Shown: positions 31,732-42,630 of the stretch, in pieces
How the letters are laid out: each line of letters opens with the position of its first letter
Numbering within the stretch: the first letter of the stretch is position 1
DNA from: Rhizomys pruinosus
Taxonomy: Eukaryota > Chordata > Mammalia > Rodentia > Spalacidae
Direction of reading: 5' to 3'
Length of the DNA: 64,000 nucleotides
NCBI GenBank assembly: GCA_009823505.1
Contig: VZQC01008895.1
Coordinates: 712,833 to 776,832, forward strand
Program-made: the position numbers and the translations under genes
The notes under the pieces: model-generated
What the model was told of the DNA's origin: nothing
Database searches by the model: none
Seen by the model: the letters and a program-made list of their open reading frames with translations, nothing else

Positions 31732-31891
31732 GAGACTGCAAGGCTTGTTAAACTCACTAAGCCCGCCCCCAATGACATACTTCCTCCAGCATGGCCGCAC
31801 CTTCTAAGATCTCCCAGAACAGTGCCACCAGCTGGGGACAAAATGTCTGAATACTTAAAGCCTATGGGGGACACTCATTCAAACCACCACA
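31491..31891 (-). mobile_element. Rodent LTR-like element (TG...CA) with (GA)n, antisense
   Basis: On the minus strand it reads 'tgtggtggtttgaatgagtg', then a CATAGGCTT block, and ends with the complement of 'tgtattagtcacttttctg'. It is the same family as 58258-58620 on the plus strand. The ends are TG and CA. The (GA)n tract at 31675-31729 sits where the other copy has a shorter CT run. I take it as a MaLR-like or similar rodent LTR and leave the family unnamed. Confidence 0.7.
31675..31729. repeat. (GA)n microsatellite
   Basis: About 27 GA units inside the LTR-like element. They cause the arginine/glutamate and serine/leucine runs in overlapping frames. Confidence 0.97.
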
Positions 31892-32495
31892 ATGGGTTAG
31901 ACAGCCCAAAGAATATGTGAATGTGAGCAGAGATGGACTGTAGCCCCAATAATAAATGTCCTAGAAAGGTAGTCATGAGACGAAATAATTACATTGGACA
32001 GAGCTTTAGATGTCATGTTTGGTCATTTACTCTATGTAAGAGGAAAGTGGTTGGGAATAAGGAGGTCTGAGCAAGAGGTATGTGGATGAGATCCTAGAGT
32101 CAGATCAGATAGTAAAGGCCTTTGGTTTGCATTTCAATGGCCACCAGAAAGCATTAACTACAGAAGGGCATACTACCAACTATATAGCATGGCTTTTCAA
32201 GTTGACCTTAGCCAACTCTGCCCCTGTTCAACCCAGGCCTGTCACAATGTTTCCATGGTGATAAAATTTAGATTAATCATGAGCCCAGTATCAAAGGCAG
32301 CCACTCAGGAAGGTTATTAACAATTCCCAATGTACAACTTCTCAGCAGGGGACGACACTAAACTTATGTCTGAATTATCATTGAAGAGATCAGCCAAATA
32401 CTAGGTGGTAATATGCTTAAAAGGCATATAGTACTTCTTCTACCCTGGAAGGGGCATAAATACATTTTGATACAAACTGAAGGTCCCCCTGTTAC
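31892..32495. other. Unassigned unique sequence
   Basis: About 600 bp without a recognisable repeat or coding frame. Confidence 0.4.
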
Positions 32496-32513
32496 AAACT
32501 TCCTTTTTCTTTA

Positions 32514-32728
32514 ATTTTATTTATTTTGTATGTGTATGAATGTACTGTCTGCATGCAAGTTTGTACACCCATGTGGTGCAATGCCGCGGAGGTCAGAAGA
32601 GGGCGTCGGATTCCCCTGGAACTGGAGTTAAAGACGGTTCTCAGCCACCATGTGGGTGCTGGGGATCAAACCCAGGTCCTCTGCAAGAGCAGTCGGTGCT
32701 CTTAACTGCTAGGCCATCTCTCCAGCCC
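32514..32728 (-). mobile_element. B2 SINE, antisense, with 18-bp target-site duplication
   Basis: Complete antisense B2 with 'ggggatcaaacccagg' (complement of the B-box region) and 'gccatctctccagccc'. It is flanked by the exact repeat 'aaacttcctttttcttta' at 32496-32513 and 32729-32746. This B2 lacks the doubled 'aactcca' motif seen in some other copies. Confidence 0.97.
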
Positions 32729-32984
32729 AAACTTCCTTTTTCTTTACATTAGCCCATCAGCCCACACCACTATAGAAAGACTAAGACTGTTTGGCTCAAT
32801 AACAAAGGGTCTCTTGTAAAAGTTCCTTAGACCATGGAAGTAAAGCAGTGAGAAAATGATCATGTTCTTGTCACATCCATATTTTAGAAGCTAATGGCCT
32901 GCTAGAGTGATAGAATGGCTCTTGAAAGGCATGCCTGAGGGAGCATCCTGGAGATGACATACCAAAGACAGAATATACATCTTG

Positions 32985-33485
32985 TCTTGGTCTATTTGTG
33001 CAGCTATGAGAAATATCTGAGACTGGGTAATTTATAAGAAGCATAAATTTCTCATAATGCTAGAGGTTTGCACCAATCCAAAATGAAGACATCACGGTTG
33101 GTTTCTCTTGAGGATTGCTGTCTGTTTCCAGGCCACTGCCTTGTTCCTTGTTCTGTTTCCTTATAAAACAACAGAGCAAGGGTGTCCTCCCTTCAATCTT
33201 GAACCATTTTATGAGGGTGCTAATCCCACTCAAAACTGGTCTCCTCACCTTCCCAAACCCATGTCTTTTTGTTGTTATTTGGTTGTTTTTTAGACAGGGT
33301 CTCCCCATAGCATAAGCTGGCCTGGAACTCACTATGTAGACCAGGCTGCAATCACACAGAGATCTGCCTCCCAAGTGCTGGGATTAATGGCGTGTGCCAC
33401 CATGCCCAGTTTTATGCCTTTTTGATGTTACATTGGAGGTGAAATTTCAACATGTATTTTAGAGAATACCATTATTCAAACTTTA
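32985..33485 (+). mobile_element. Ancient MaLR-like LTR, split by B1
   Basis: 'ctgagactgggtaatttata', the middle block with 'tgagggtgctaatcccac' and the end 'ttggaggtgaaatttcaaca' are the classic landmarks of old eutherian MaLR-type repeats. A B1 interrupts it at 33272-33413. The small frames at 33060-33374 and 33108-33315 lie in this repeat and are not genes. Confidence 0.65.
33272..33413 (-). mobile_element. B1 SINE, antisense
   Basis: 'ctatgtagaccaggctg' and 'gtgctgggattaatggc' identify it. The near-identical direct repeats 'atgtctttttg' (33261-33271) and 'atgcctttttg' (33414-33424) flank it. It is somewhat older than the B1 at 30076. Confidence 0.92.
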
Positions 33486-34428
33486 AACTACTTATTATAA
33501 TATGATGCTATAGCCACAAGAGGCAGAACATGTAAACCTGGTTTCAGGAAATAAATGGAGTAAGAATGGTCAGAGTATTACCATCAGAGATTAATTCAGA
33601 GAATCTGTGCTCATCAACTTCAAATCTTTACACTGCATAAGTGCACTGAGTTTTGGTTCCTAGAGGGGTCAGTTTACCAAAAAACAAAGTATCAGGTATA
33701 TTATCCTATAAGTTATAACTGTATCTCTGTCCCTTTAAGATTCATAAACCAACAGTCCAGCAGATGAGGATAAGGGACATTGTTCTAGAAGTAGTAATCA
33801 AGATGTATGCTTGTCAACTAGAAATTCCTATGAAACCTCTGTTGATACTCCTTTTATACTGCCAAAGAGCACTATTTAGTAGCATGCTATCAATTCCATC
33901 AGCACCTAGGGATGTTGCATACTGATGGCTCAGAGTGAAGCCACTTCCCAGAGGTGCCCTCAGCCTAAGAGAATTTCCCTGCTCAGTGTGTTGGTTGGCA
34001 TCAGATATTTCTGTCCAACAAGATGGAGGGTGTGGTGAAATACAGGAGCCATCTGAGAAGTGTCAAGAAGAAGAATGCTTGCCTATGTGTGTCTCCTTTT
34101 GCACCTTATTCCACCTGGACTCTCAGTCTGTGGAACACTGCTGCCCACATTCATATCTATTTCCTTCTTGTTAGACATGTGAGACATGAACCTTACCAGC
34201 CCATCCCCGAGCCACTTCTCATGCTGTGCAGTTGGGAATGAAGCATAACCAATCAAAGTCAAGAACATGACCTCCTAGAGGACAGCCCTTGTAGATGCAG
34301 GATTATGGGATCGCATACCCTTGCCCCAGTTTGGAAGATCTCTGACAGCTTATTCCACCTCTATGGGCTCCATGTATTCTGAATTACCTTTAATGACATA
34401 ATATTTAAGTATAAAAAGTAAAAGCCTT
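33486..34428. other. Unassigned unique sequence
   Basis: No repeat signature and no supported coding frame. The frames at 33935-34241 are short and overlap in two phases, without motifs. Confidence 0.4.
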
Positions 34429-34429
34429 G

Positions 34430-34640
34430 GGGCTAAAGAGATGGCTCGGTGGTTAAGAGCAATAATTGCTCTTTCAGAGGACCTGAGTTCAGTTCCCAGG
34501 ACCCACAGGGCAGTTAAGAACTATCCATAACTCTCCAATTCCAGGGAATCTGATGCCCTCTCCGACCTCTGTGGGCATTTCATACATGAGGGCAATACAC
34601 TCATAAACATTAAATAAAAATAACAAGATATTTCTTTAAA
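34430..34640 (+). mobile_element. Older B2-type SINE
   Basis: 'gggctaaagagatggctcgg', then 'gagttcagttcccagga' (B box region), 'actccaattccagggaatc' and an A-rich tail. It lacks the sequence details of the younger local B2 copies. Confidence 0.85.
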
Positions 34641-34652
34641 AGTAAAAGTGTG

Positions 34653-34891
34653 GGGGCTGGAGAGATGGCTTAGTGGTTAAGAGCACCAACTGCTCTTGCA
34701 GAGGACTCAGGTTCGATTCCCAGCATCCACGTGGCAGCTAAGAACTATCTTTAACTCCAGTTCCAGGGGAATCCAACATCCTCTTCTGACCTCTGCGGCA
34801 TTGCACAACATGGGTGCACCAACCTACATGCAGACAGCACATTCATACGCATAAAAATAAATAAAAAATAAATAAATAAATAAATAAAATG
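34653..34891 (+). mobile_element. B2 SINE with 17-bp target-site duplication
   Basis: Full B2 with an (AAAT)n tail, flanked by 'ttaaaagtaaaagtgtg' (34636-34652) and 'ttaaaagtaaaactgtg' (34892-34908). It inserted into the A-rich end of the preceding older SINE region. Confidence 0.95.
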
Positions 34892-34989
34892 TTAAAAGTA
34901 AAACTGTGAAGATTTTTTTAGGGAAATAAAGAAAATTGACATGCTTAGATTAACAATAAACTAAACTTTAGCCAAAAAAATTCATAGAT

Positions 34990-35810
34990 AGATAGAATTC
35001 CATATATAGAGATTTTAGGCATCAGTTAAAAAAGAAAGATACTACTTACTGATAAATGATTTCAGGCCATTAAGGAGACATAACAATCCTAAATTAACAT
35101 GAATCTAATTAACAACTTCAAAATGTATTAAGAAAAGGGGACAGAATTATGAAAGAATTCATCAGTTCTGCTATAGCAATAAGAGATTCTCAGTAATTGG
35201 CTGATCAAGCATACAAAAATGAGATATTAAAGATTTAAATATCACAATTAAAAAGCAAGTCTCAACAAGATTCAGAGATATTAGCATTCTACTAAAAAAT
35301 TCCCTGACTATAATTCAACTATTAGAATTCTAATTACTCCATGAAACAATTAAATAAAAAACTGTATACATTAGAAACTTCTAAAAGCTCATTTGAAGAG
35401 TTAATAGCACATAATAAATCATCATAATAATGAGAAAATGTTAGAAATTAAAAGTGACTTACCAAAATGTATGTGATTCTTTGAAAGCAGCATATATATA
35501 GGAATATATGTAATCAGTTTTAAATAGATATTTTAGAAATAAATCCTAAAAGTAAATGAGCTAGGCATCCAGTTTAATTAAAAAAGCCAGGAATTCAAAA
35601 TTAACCTAACATTAGAACTTTGACTAATTTAGTCGATTATAATAACCAATTAAAAGATAAAAATCATGTGACCCATCTTAATAGATGCAATTGAAATAAA
35701 AGCTGGCTAAAATTCAATATCCCCCTATTTTAAACACTAAATATACAAGAATAGGAAGAACATTTTAGCCGATTAAAAATATTTAAAAATTAAAGACACA
35801 AAAAAAATTT
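34990..35810 (+). mobile_element. Ancient mammalian-wide L1 ORF2 remnant
   Basis: AT-rich sequence that still follows L1 ORF2. The endonuclease part lies around 35085-35240 (aacttcaaaatgtatta, then a ctcagtaattgg block). The start of the reverse-transcriptase region is at about 35660-35725 ('tcttaatagatgcaattg', 'ctaaaattcaatat'). It has many stops and indels and is much older than the other L1s here. Confidence 0.6.
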
Positions 35811-35919
35811 TAAATAAGGATTTTCAATAAGGATAAAATATTAATGCTTTCCATTTAAATACCAGACCTCAGACAACACCACTTCCCAATGTAGTACTGG
35901 AGTCTACCTTGTCTATAAA

Positions 35920-36245
35920 ACTGTCTACTTGTGCTATTATCACAAAATGCTTGAGACTGAGTAATTTATTAAGACTAAGTTTATTACCCACAGTGCTGTA
36001 AATTGTAAAGTCCAAAACCACGGTGCCAGCAGGTTTAACAACGCTGCTTTTCTCATGGTGTCTTGAATGCTGTATCTTTCAAAGGGGTAGGGTTATGTGT
36101 GTTTTCAGAGAACAGTGGAGGCAAAGTGGTGGGAATGGATCAATGCTAATGATGTCCCTTCCCTTGTAAGGCAGGAATCCTGTCCTGAGGGTGGAGCCCT
36201 CCTCCCTTGATCTCACCTCTAATATATCAACCCAAGGAAGATTAA
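35920..36245 (+). mobile_element. Ancient MaLR-like LTR remnant
   Basis: It resembles the element at 32985: 'cttgagactgagtaattta', 'cagtgctgtaaattgtaaag' and a 'tgagggtggagccctcctc' stretch. Diverged, with no B1 inside. Confidence 0.5.
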
Positions 36246-36297
36246 GGATTTACATTAATTTTGGAAAGACAATAAAGCAATGATTTAAAATAAATAT

Positions 36298-36402
36298 GCT
36301 GCTTAGGAGGTAAAGGCAGGCAGATCTTGGTGAGTTCAAGGTCAGCCTGCTCTACATAGTGAGTTCCAGGACAGTTGGGGCAACAGGGAGACCCTGCTCA
36401 GA
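36298..36402 (+). mobile_element. 5'-truncated B1 SINE
   Basis: 'gtgagttcaaggtcagcctg' and 'agttccaggacagttgggg' are B1. The first 40 bp and the A-tail are missing, and L1 ORF2 follows directly. Confidence 0.75.
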
Positions 36403-37817
36403 AGGATGCAAACAAAGGGAATTCTCCCAAATTCCTTCTATGAATCCAGAATCACCCTAATACCCAAACCAGACAAAGAAACAACCAAAAAAGAAAGCTA
36501 TAGACCCATCTCATTAATGAACACAGATGCAAAAATTCTCAAAAAAATACTTGGTAAATCGCATACAGACCCACATCAAAAAGATCATGACCAAATTGGA
36601 TTCATACCAGAGATGCAGGGATGGTTCAACATACATAAATCAATAAATATCATAAAGCACATAAATGGACTGGAAAGACAAAAACCACACTATCAACTCA
36701 ATTGACACAGAAAAAGCCTTTGACAAGATCCAGCATCCTTTCATGTTTAAAATCCTAGAGGGAATTGAACTGAAGGGAACATTCCTCAACATGATCAAAG
36801 CCATATATAGCAAACCCACTGCCAACATCATCCTAAATGGAGAAAAATTGGAACCATTTCCCTTAAAGGTGGGACCCCGGCAAGGCTGCCCCTTATGGCC
36901 ATGCCTCTTTAGCATAGTGTTTGAAACACTTGCTAGGGCAATAAGACAAGAGAAGGAAATTAAAGGAGTACTAATCAGAAAAGAAGAAGTTAAGCTATCC
37001 CTTTTTACAGATGATAAGATAGTTTACCTAATATATGCTAAAAACTCCACCAGAAAACTTCTAGAAATGATTAAGAGTTTCAGTAAAGTGGCGGGATACA
37101 AAATTAACCTGGAAAAATCAGTAGCCTTTCTTTACACCAACAATAAACAAATGGAGAAGGAATATAAGAAGACATTCCCACTCACAATAGCCTCAAAAAG
37201 AATAAAATACCTGGGAAAAAACCTAACCAACAATCTCTACAACAAAAATTTTAAACCCCTGAAGAAGGAGATTGAAAATGACATCAAAAGATGGAAAGAT
37301 TTACCATGCTCATGGATTAGAAAAATTAATATAGTAAAAATGTCCATTTTACCCAAAGTGATATACAGATTCAATGCAATCCCAATAAAAATCCCCATGA
37401 ACTTCTTCACAGACGTGGGGGGAAAATCCTTAAATTCATATGGAAAAACAAAAGGCCTCAAATAGCTAAAGTAGCCCTGAGTGAATAATGCAATACAGGG
37501 GGGATTGCTCTACCAGACTTCAAGCTATATTACAGGGCCATAGTCATAAAGACAGCCTGATACTGGCACAAAAACAGACCCATTGACCAATGGAAAAAAA
37601 TTGAAGATCCAAACTTGAGCTTATACAATTTCAGCCACCTCATATTTGACAAAGGGGCAAAATGACCTCAATGGAGGAAGGATAGCATCTTCAGCAAATG
37701 GTGCTGGCAAAACTGGATCACCATTTGTAGAAGAACAAAATTACTCCCCCCATACCTCTCACCCTGTACAAAAATCAACTCCAAGTGGATCAAAGATCTC
37801 AATGTAAAACCCTTTCT
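36403..37817 (+). pseudogene. L1 ORF2, reverse transcriptase domain (fourth L1)
   Basis: L1 reverse transcriptase, the enzyme that copies L1 RNA at the nick. 36406-36705 encodes [13 protein letters not shown] and SYRPISLMN. After a frame change, 36665-37465 is open for 266 codons: [28 protein letters not shown], and FTDDKIVYL as the catalytic box, where both aspartates stay but the usual alanine is threonine. GYKINLEKS and [19 protein letters not shown] follow. Stops appear after 37465, and a B2 splits it at 37818. The 5' end is truncated, so it has no promoter of its own. Confidence 0.92.
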
Positions 37818-38044
37818 TTTTTTAAAAGATTTTATTTATTTTCATATGTGTATGAATGTACTGTCTGCATGTAGGTTCGTGCACCCATGTCATGCAATGT
37901 TGCAGAGGTCAGAAGAGGGCATTGGATTCCCCTGGAACTGGAGTTAAAGATGGTTCTCAGCCGCCATGTGGGTGGTGGGGATCGAACCTGGGTCCTCTGC
38001 AAGAGCAGTTGGTGCTCTTAACCACTAGGCCATCTCTCCAGCCC
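37818..38044 (-). mobile_element. B2 SINE, antisense, with 15-bp target-site duplication
   Basis: Complete antisense B2 inside L1 ORF2. It is flanked by 'tgtaaaaccctttct' at 37803-37817 and 38045-38059, with 'ggggatcgaacctggg' as the B-box complement. Confidence 0.97.
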
Positions 38045-38353
38045 TGTAAAACCCTTTCTAAATAAGACAGCAGCTGCACAGGAAATAAAGTCAACAGTTG
38101 ACAAATGGGACCTCATCAAACTCAAAAGCTTCTGTACAGCAAAAGAAACAAGGAAGTGAAGAGAAAACCCACAGAGTGGGAGGAAATCTTCACCAGTGAT
38201 TCATCTGACAGAGCATTAATGTCAAGAATATATAGACTACTCAAAAAACAAAGAAGTAAGAAAACAAATTACCTACTCAAAAGAGCTGAACAGAGACTTC
38301 ACCAGTGAGGAAGTAAAGATAGCTGAGAAACATCTTAAAAAGTGTTCAACATC

Positions 38354-38384
38354 GATGCCAGCCTCTCTCTCCCTTGTCCCTTCA

Positions 38385-38441
<57 letters not shown>

Positions 38442-38582
38442 CACGCCCTCTTCCACTTTCACTCTGCATGCTTTTTCACTTTCTTCACTCTTTATTCCCC
38501 CCTCCCCCCAGGCTGTTGGGTTTTCCCCCAAGGGCGCATTTCCTCTTATTTCCCTGATAAAGCCTGCCCCCTGTTAATTCTT
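38354..38582. mobile_element. 229-bp pyrimidine-rich insertion with 19-bp TSD and no A-tail
   Basis: The host L1 ORF2 is cleanly interrupted, and 'ttaaaaagtgttcaacatc' is present at both 38335-38353 and 38583-38601. The insert starts 'gatgccagcctctctct', contains a (CT)n run (38389-38436), a C-rich stretch at 38500-38510 and 'ctgataaagcc', and ends 'gttaattctttt'. Neither strand has a poly(A) tail. I do not recognise it. Confidence 0.8.
38389..38436. repeat. (CT)n microsatellite
   Basis: Pure CT units inside the 229-bp insert. The serine/leucine-rich frames here come from it. Confidence 0.97.
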
Positions 38583-39612
38583 TTAAAAAGTGTTCAACAT
38601 CATTAATAATTAAGGAAATTCAAATTAAAACCACTCTCAGATATCGTCTCACTTCAATACAACTGGCCAAAATCAAGAACACAAAAGACACCAAATGCTG
38701 GAGAGGGTGTGGGGTAAGAGGAATACTCGTCCACTGCTGGTGGGAATGTAAACTTGTACAACCATTATGGAAAGCAGTGTGGAGAATACTTAAAAGACTC
38801 AAAATGAGCCTACCACCTGACCCAGCCATACTACTCCGGGTATATACCCACAAAACTCATCCTACCACAAAGAACATGCTCATCCATGTTTATTGCAGCT
38901 CTCTTCACAATAGTGAAGAACTGGAACAACCCAAATGCCCCTAAACTGATGAGTGGTTGACAAAAATGTGGTACATCTACACAGTGGAGTACTACTCAGT
39001 GGTAAAGAAAGATGACATCATGAATTTTGCAGGTTGGATGGAACTGGAAGCCATTATGCTAAGTGAAGTAACACAGTCCCAGAAATACAAGTGGCAAATG
39101 GTCTCCCTCATTTGTGGATTCTAACACCAAATCTCTGGATGAAAGGCAAGCTGAACAATATTATTGTTATATTTCTGTTTATCAGAAAGCAACTATATTG
39201 TTATAATGTAAATCTCTTAATGGGCTCTAGAATTGATCTACCACTTACTTTCAGACTCTGTAATTACTGTATATGAGTGGAAAGTATGTATTCATATTTT
39301 AGAGTAATATAAAATGAAAGGAGGAAAATGTGTATTCCTAAACATAAAAAAAAGACTGAGAGAAAGATGCAGGACAGTTATGGCAGAATGCATGATCTGG
39401 GGTGGGGTGGAAGGGAAAGGGGAATATGTCTAAACTGAACTGAAAATTCATGCCTGAAATACACAAAACATCAATAAAAGCATTATTAAAAAAAGAAAAA
39501 AGACAAATAAATAAAAACTGTTGTGGGTACACTCAGGAAGCTGAGTCAGGAAGACTGTGATTTTTGGGATATAAATACATATTTTATATGTTTTTATATG
39601 TATATATTTATA

Positions 39613-39752
39613 TCTGGGTGTGGTGGTGCATGTCTTTAATCCCAGCACTTGGGAGGCAGATCTCTGTGAATTCAAGGCCAGCCTGGTCTACATAGCAAGT
39701 TCCAGGCCAGTTGGGACTAAAGGGAGACCCTGTCTCAAAAAAAAAAAAAAGA
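39613..39752 (+). mobile_element. B1 SINE
   Basis: 'tgggtgtggtggtgcatg', 'ttcaaggccagcctggtc' and an end of 'gagaccctgtctc' plus A14. It has 'acatagcaagttccagg', an older B1 variant. Confidence 0.93.
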
Positions 39753-41480
39753 ATTTTGGCCTGATAACTCAGCCAAAGATCTTGACATGACATTTATGCT
39801 CTGAAAAAGTCTATATTGCTATGCATCCTGAAGGCAATTCTTTCTAGGAAGTGTTGTTTTGGGAGCCCCAAAACAAACCTTTTGCCTACCCTCTGTATAT
39901 TTCTTTGGACAGGATCGTGTTATGTAGCCTGGTGCCTCAAAGTCACAGTCCTCCCGGCTCAGCCTCCTGAGTGCACCCATAGCAGTATAATATTTGTTTT
40001 AAATCACTGTTTCATTTCTTTTCCAAGATTAATGTCAAAACTTGGTCTCCCTTGTGTTGGTTCATTAGAAGTGAGTTCAAAGGGAGAAGGCTTCAGTATC
40101 ATGGCAGGACCCATGCCTTACACAGCCATGAGCAGGTTAGCATTGGTCCATTCCCACCCTTTGTCTCTCTGCTCCCTGAAAACATACCTCCCCACCTCCC
40201 CTTTAAAGGATATCACATTCAAGACACTATTGAGAAAGCAGAGCTTTTAAACCTGCCAACATTATGGTTTTGACTTTACAATTCTAACTCCCTTCTTTGT
40301 CCATTTTCTGCACATGGTGTTGTGTATGGGGTCAAGGGCACTCAGGATTTTGTAGGGAGGATAGGGAAGGAAAGTCATGGAGTGGTGAGGGGGTAGTTGT
40401 CTGCAGAGCTCTCTGCTGTATAGTCACTGTGGAGCAGAATATTCTAGAAGAAATGCTGGAATAGCTGGTTTTTTTAGAATTACATAGGAGCCCAAGAGGT
40501 CACAGGAAAAGCAAAGTGTTTAAAAGATGTCAAGACTCTGGTTTAACCCAGTAAACCCAGAAATTTTCAAGTACTTAAACTGCCTTAGGGGTGAGAACTG
40601 TCCATTCGGAGTGGTATTAATTCTCCTGTGGAAGGGCACTGCAGGTTTTGCAGACATTTGAGATTTGTCATTAGTTTTCACTCAGTGCTAAGTAGGGTCT
40701 GTGAGCCCCAAAAGAACAAGGGGAGACTGAGAGAGCAAGGAAAACGTACAATTTAGTTCTTAATTTTTGTTCTTATGTCACTGGTCAATTCTGAATAGGA
40801 CTTTTAGTTGTGTCACTATGGGATCTTAGATCTGGGAAAATGGCATGGATACTTAAGAAATCAAATTTGCAGCATTCAGCTCAGAGCCTGTGCCTCACAG
40901 ATGAGAAAACTGAACAAAGCAGACAATCTGAATGAACAAAAAGAATGGGAAACTGTAGCAAGCTGAAGAGCCTCCTCAATATCCTCCATACCTACTCCCC
41001 CTTGGCTGGCATCTAAGGAGCCTGGGGATTAGGACATGCTGGCCTACTGAGTCATGGTTTTTAGTTTTTCCATTAAAAGCTAGAATAGTTATTTGGGGGG
41101 GGGGTAAAATCTCTTGATTTTTAAATGCTAGATCTTAAAAAATAAAACAAATACTAGACAGGCTGTAAGGAAAACACCTGCCAATGTATTTGTCAGATTT
41201 AGTGTGTAAGCCACCATTTTATGGTTTTTAGGATAAGTCCACTGGCAAGAGACGGTGCGGGGCCAGGAAAGCCAGCCTCCTGGCTTCTGTGCTCAAACTC
41301 CTGTCACTCCAGTTTCCCTTTCCAAAGCATGTTCAGATTTTAAAGTTATCATATTTCCTTGATCGCATTTTCTAAGAGAGATACACCTTTCTTAACCATT
41401 GCTATTAAGATGGAAAACCTACCACTGAGCAGAAAAAAAGTTGAGAGAAAGAAAGGGCATAGCACTGCATTGAATTACAA
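39753..41480. other. Unique sequence with one old B1 fragment
   Basis: Mostly unassigned, conserved-looking DNA. A diverged antisense B1-like piece lies at 39903-39980 ('gttatgtagcctggtgcc', 'gctcagcctcctgagtgc'). A G11 run sits at 41094-41104. The 144-codon frame at 39816-40250 includes that B1 piece and has no motif. Confidence 0.45.
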
Positions 41481-41888
41481 TTAGCAAAGAAGTGTCTGAC
41501 TTAATTTTCCATGTATTTAGAAGCATCGAGCATACATTTCCAGAGAATGTTTTGTATTTACAGCATGTCTGTCTAGTTATATGGCTGCAATATAATTGTT
41601 TTCCTGCTGAGAATTATAGCAGTGGAGTTACTCTGGGTCCTATTACAGCTAATTATAGTCTTGCTCAGGAATTTAAGCGCTCCCCTGCAAAGCTCCCTGC
41701 TCTACAGAGATACACAACAGACCCAGAGAACAATCTGATTCTGCCTGTGATTGTGGCTCTCAGATTCCTGCTAGAAAATATGTCATTTGCATGTGTAGGG
41801 GTGTGGATTGCCAGAAATGAGCCTGGGCTGATGGACATAATTCTGACTTTCAATTATGTGAAAATGGAGTACCATTTATCAAAAGTAA
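41481..41888. promoter_or_regulatory. Candidate conserved non-coding element
   Basis: A repeat-free block rich in homeodomain-type TAATT cores ('ttacagctaattatag', 'tcaattatg') with an octamer-like 'catttgcatg' at 41785-41794. The open frame at 41492-41986 is long for such DNA but ends inside a B2 and has no recognised domain. This is a suggestion from motif density only. There is no direct evidence of function. Confidence 0.3.
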
Positions 41889-41895
41889 TGTATAT

Positions 41896-42114
41896 GTGGG
41901 GCTGGAGAGATGACTTAGTGGCTAAGAGCACTGACTGCTCTTGTAGAAGACCTGAGTTCAAATCAAAGCACCCACATACCTGTTAACAACCGTCTGTGAC
42001 TTCCAGTTTCAGGGAATCTAACGCCCTCTTCTGTCCTCCTTGGGCACTGCATGACACGGGTGCACTTATGCACATGCAGGTATAACACTCATACACATAA
42101 AATAAAAATAAATT
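41896..42114 (+). mobile_element. B2 SINE, older copy, joined to a B1
   Basis: 'ggggctggagagatgactta', then 'gagttcaaatcaaagcacc' (B box region) and the 3' body, ending 'aaaataaaaataaattt'. A B1 begins in its tail. Confidence 0.92.
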
Positions 42115-42270
42115 TAGCCGGGTGTGGTGGTGCACGCCTTTAATCCTAGCACTTGGGAGGCAGAGACAGGTGGATCTTTGTGAGTTCAAGGACAGCCTGG
42201 TCTACAGAGTGAGTTCCAGGACAGCAGGGGCTACAGGGAGACCCTGTCTCGAAAAGACCAAAAAAAAATT
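42115..42270 (+). mobile_element. B1 SINE in the A-tail of a B2
   Basis: Complete B1 from 'agccgggtgtggtggtgc' to 'gagaccctgtctcgaaaaga'. It starts directly at the end of the B2 tail, giving a B2-B1 tandem in one orientation. Confidence 0.95.
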
Positions 42271-42474
42271 TTTTAAATTAAGTAATACATATGTATATAT
42301 GTATACACATTTACTTTATTTTCTAAACTATACCCAGTGAACTTATAGACACAGAACCTCCTCAGCCTGAGCTGTAGAAAGAATAGAAGATGATGCATTG
42401 GATGTACATCTTTTCAACCTCTTTAATTGATAAACTTCCTTTGTGCTCAGAGTGGAAAGACCGGGGCTTTTTTC

Positions 42475-42630
42475 TTACAATGTCACTTTCTACCTCTGGG
42501 ATGTTAGGAAATCATTCCACTTAGTTAAACTTCATTTTTCTTCATCTGTGAAATCAGGACACTAATGCCTGCCCTACACTCATCCCAAAGTTGCTGTGAG
42601 GATCAAATTGGATAGTGAGATGGAATTAGA
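42475..42630 (+). mobile_element. MIR SINE
   Basis: MIR core layout: 'aaacttcatttttcttcatc', then 'tgaaatcaggacacta' and 'gctgtgaggatcaaattgga'. Ancient mammalian repeat. Confidence 0.8.

Larger units (their letters stand above)
38045..39495 (+). mobile_element. Fourth L1 continued: ORF2 C-terminal part and short 3' UTR
   Basis: It encodes KPTEWEEIFTSDSSDRALMS and the following lysine-rich block. A 229-bp foreign insert interrupts it at 38354-38582, after which it resumes with the 'attaataattaaggaaatt' segment. The zinc-knuckle region (38690-38770) and the end of ORF2 near 39080 follow. The short-type 3' UTR has 'gactgagagaaagatgcagg', a GGGGTGGGGTGG tract and the end 'acatcaataaaagcatt'. 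Frame breaks are few to moderate. Confidence 0.85.

Noticed and set aside
31528..31920. 130-codon frame with an RE repeat
   Set aside because: It lies in an LTR-like repeat with a (GA)n expansion and is not a protein gene.
41492..41986. 164-codon open frame as a gene
   Set aside because: The C-terminal part reads through a B2 SINE and the upstream part has no protein motif. Regulatory DNA is the more plausible reading.
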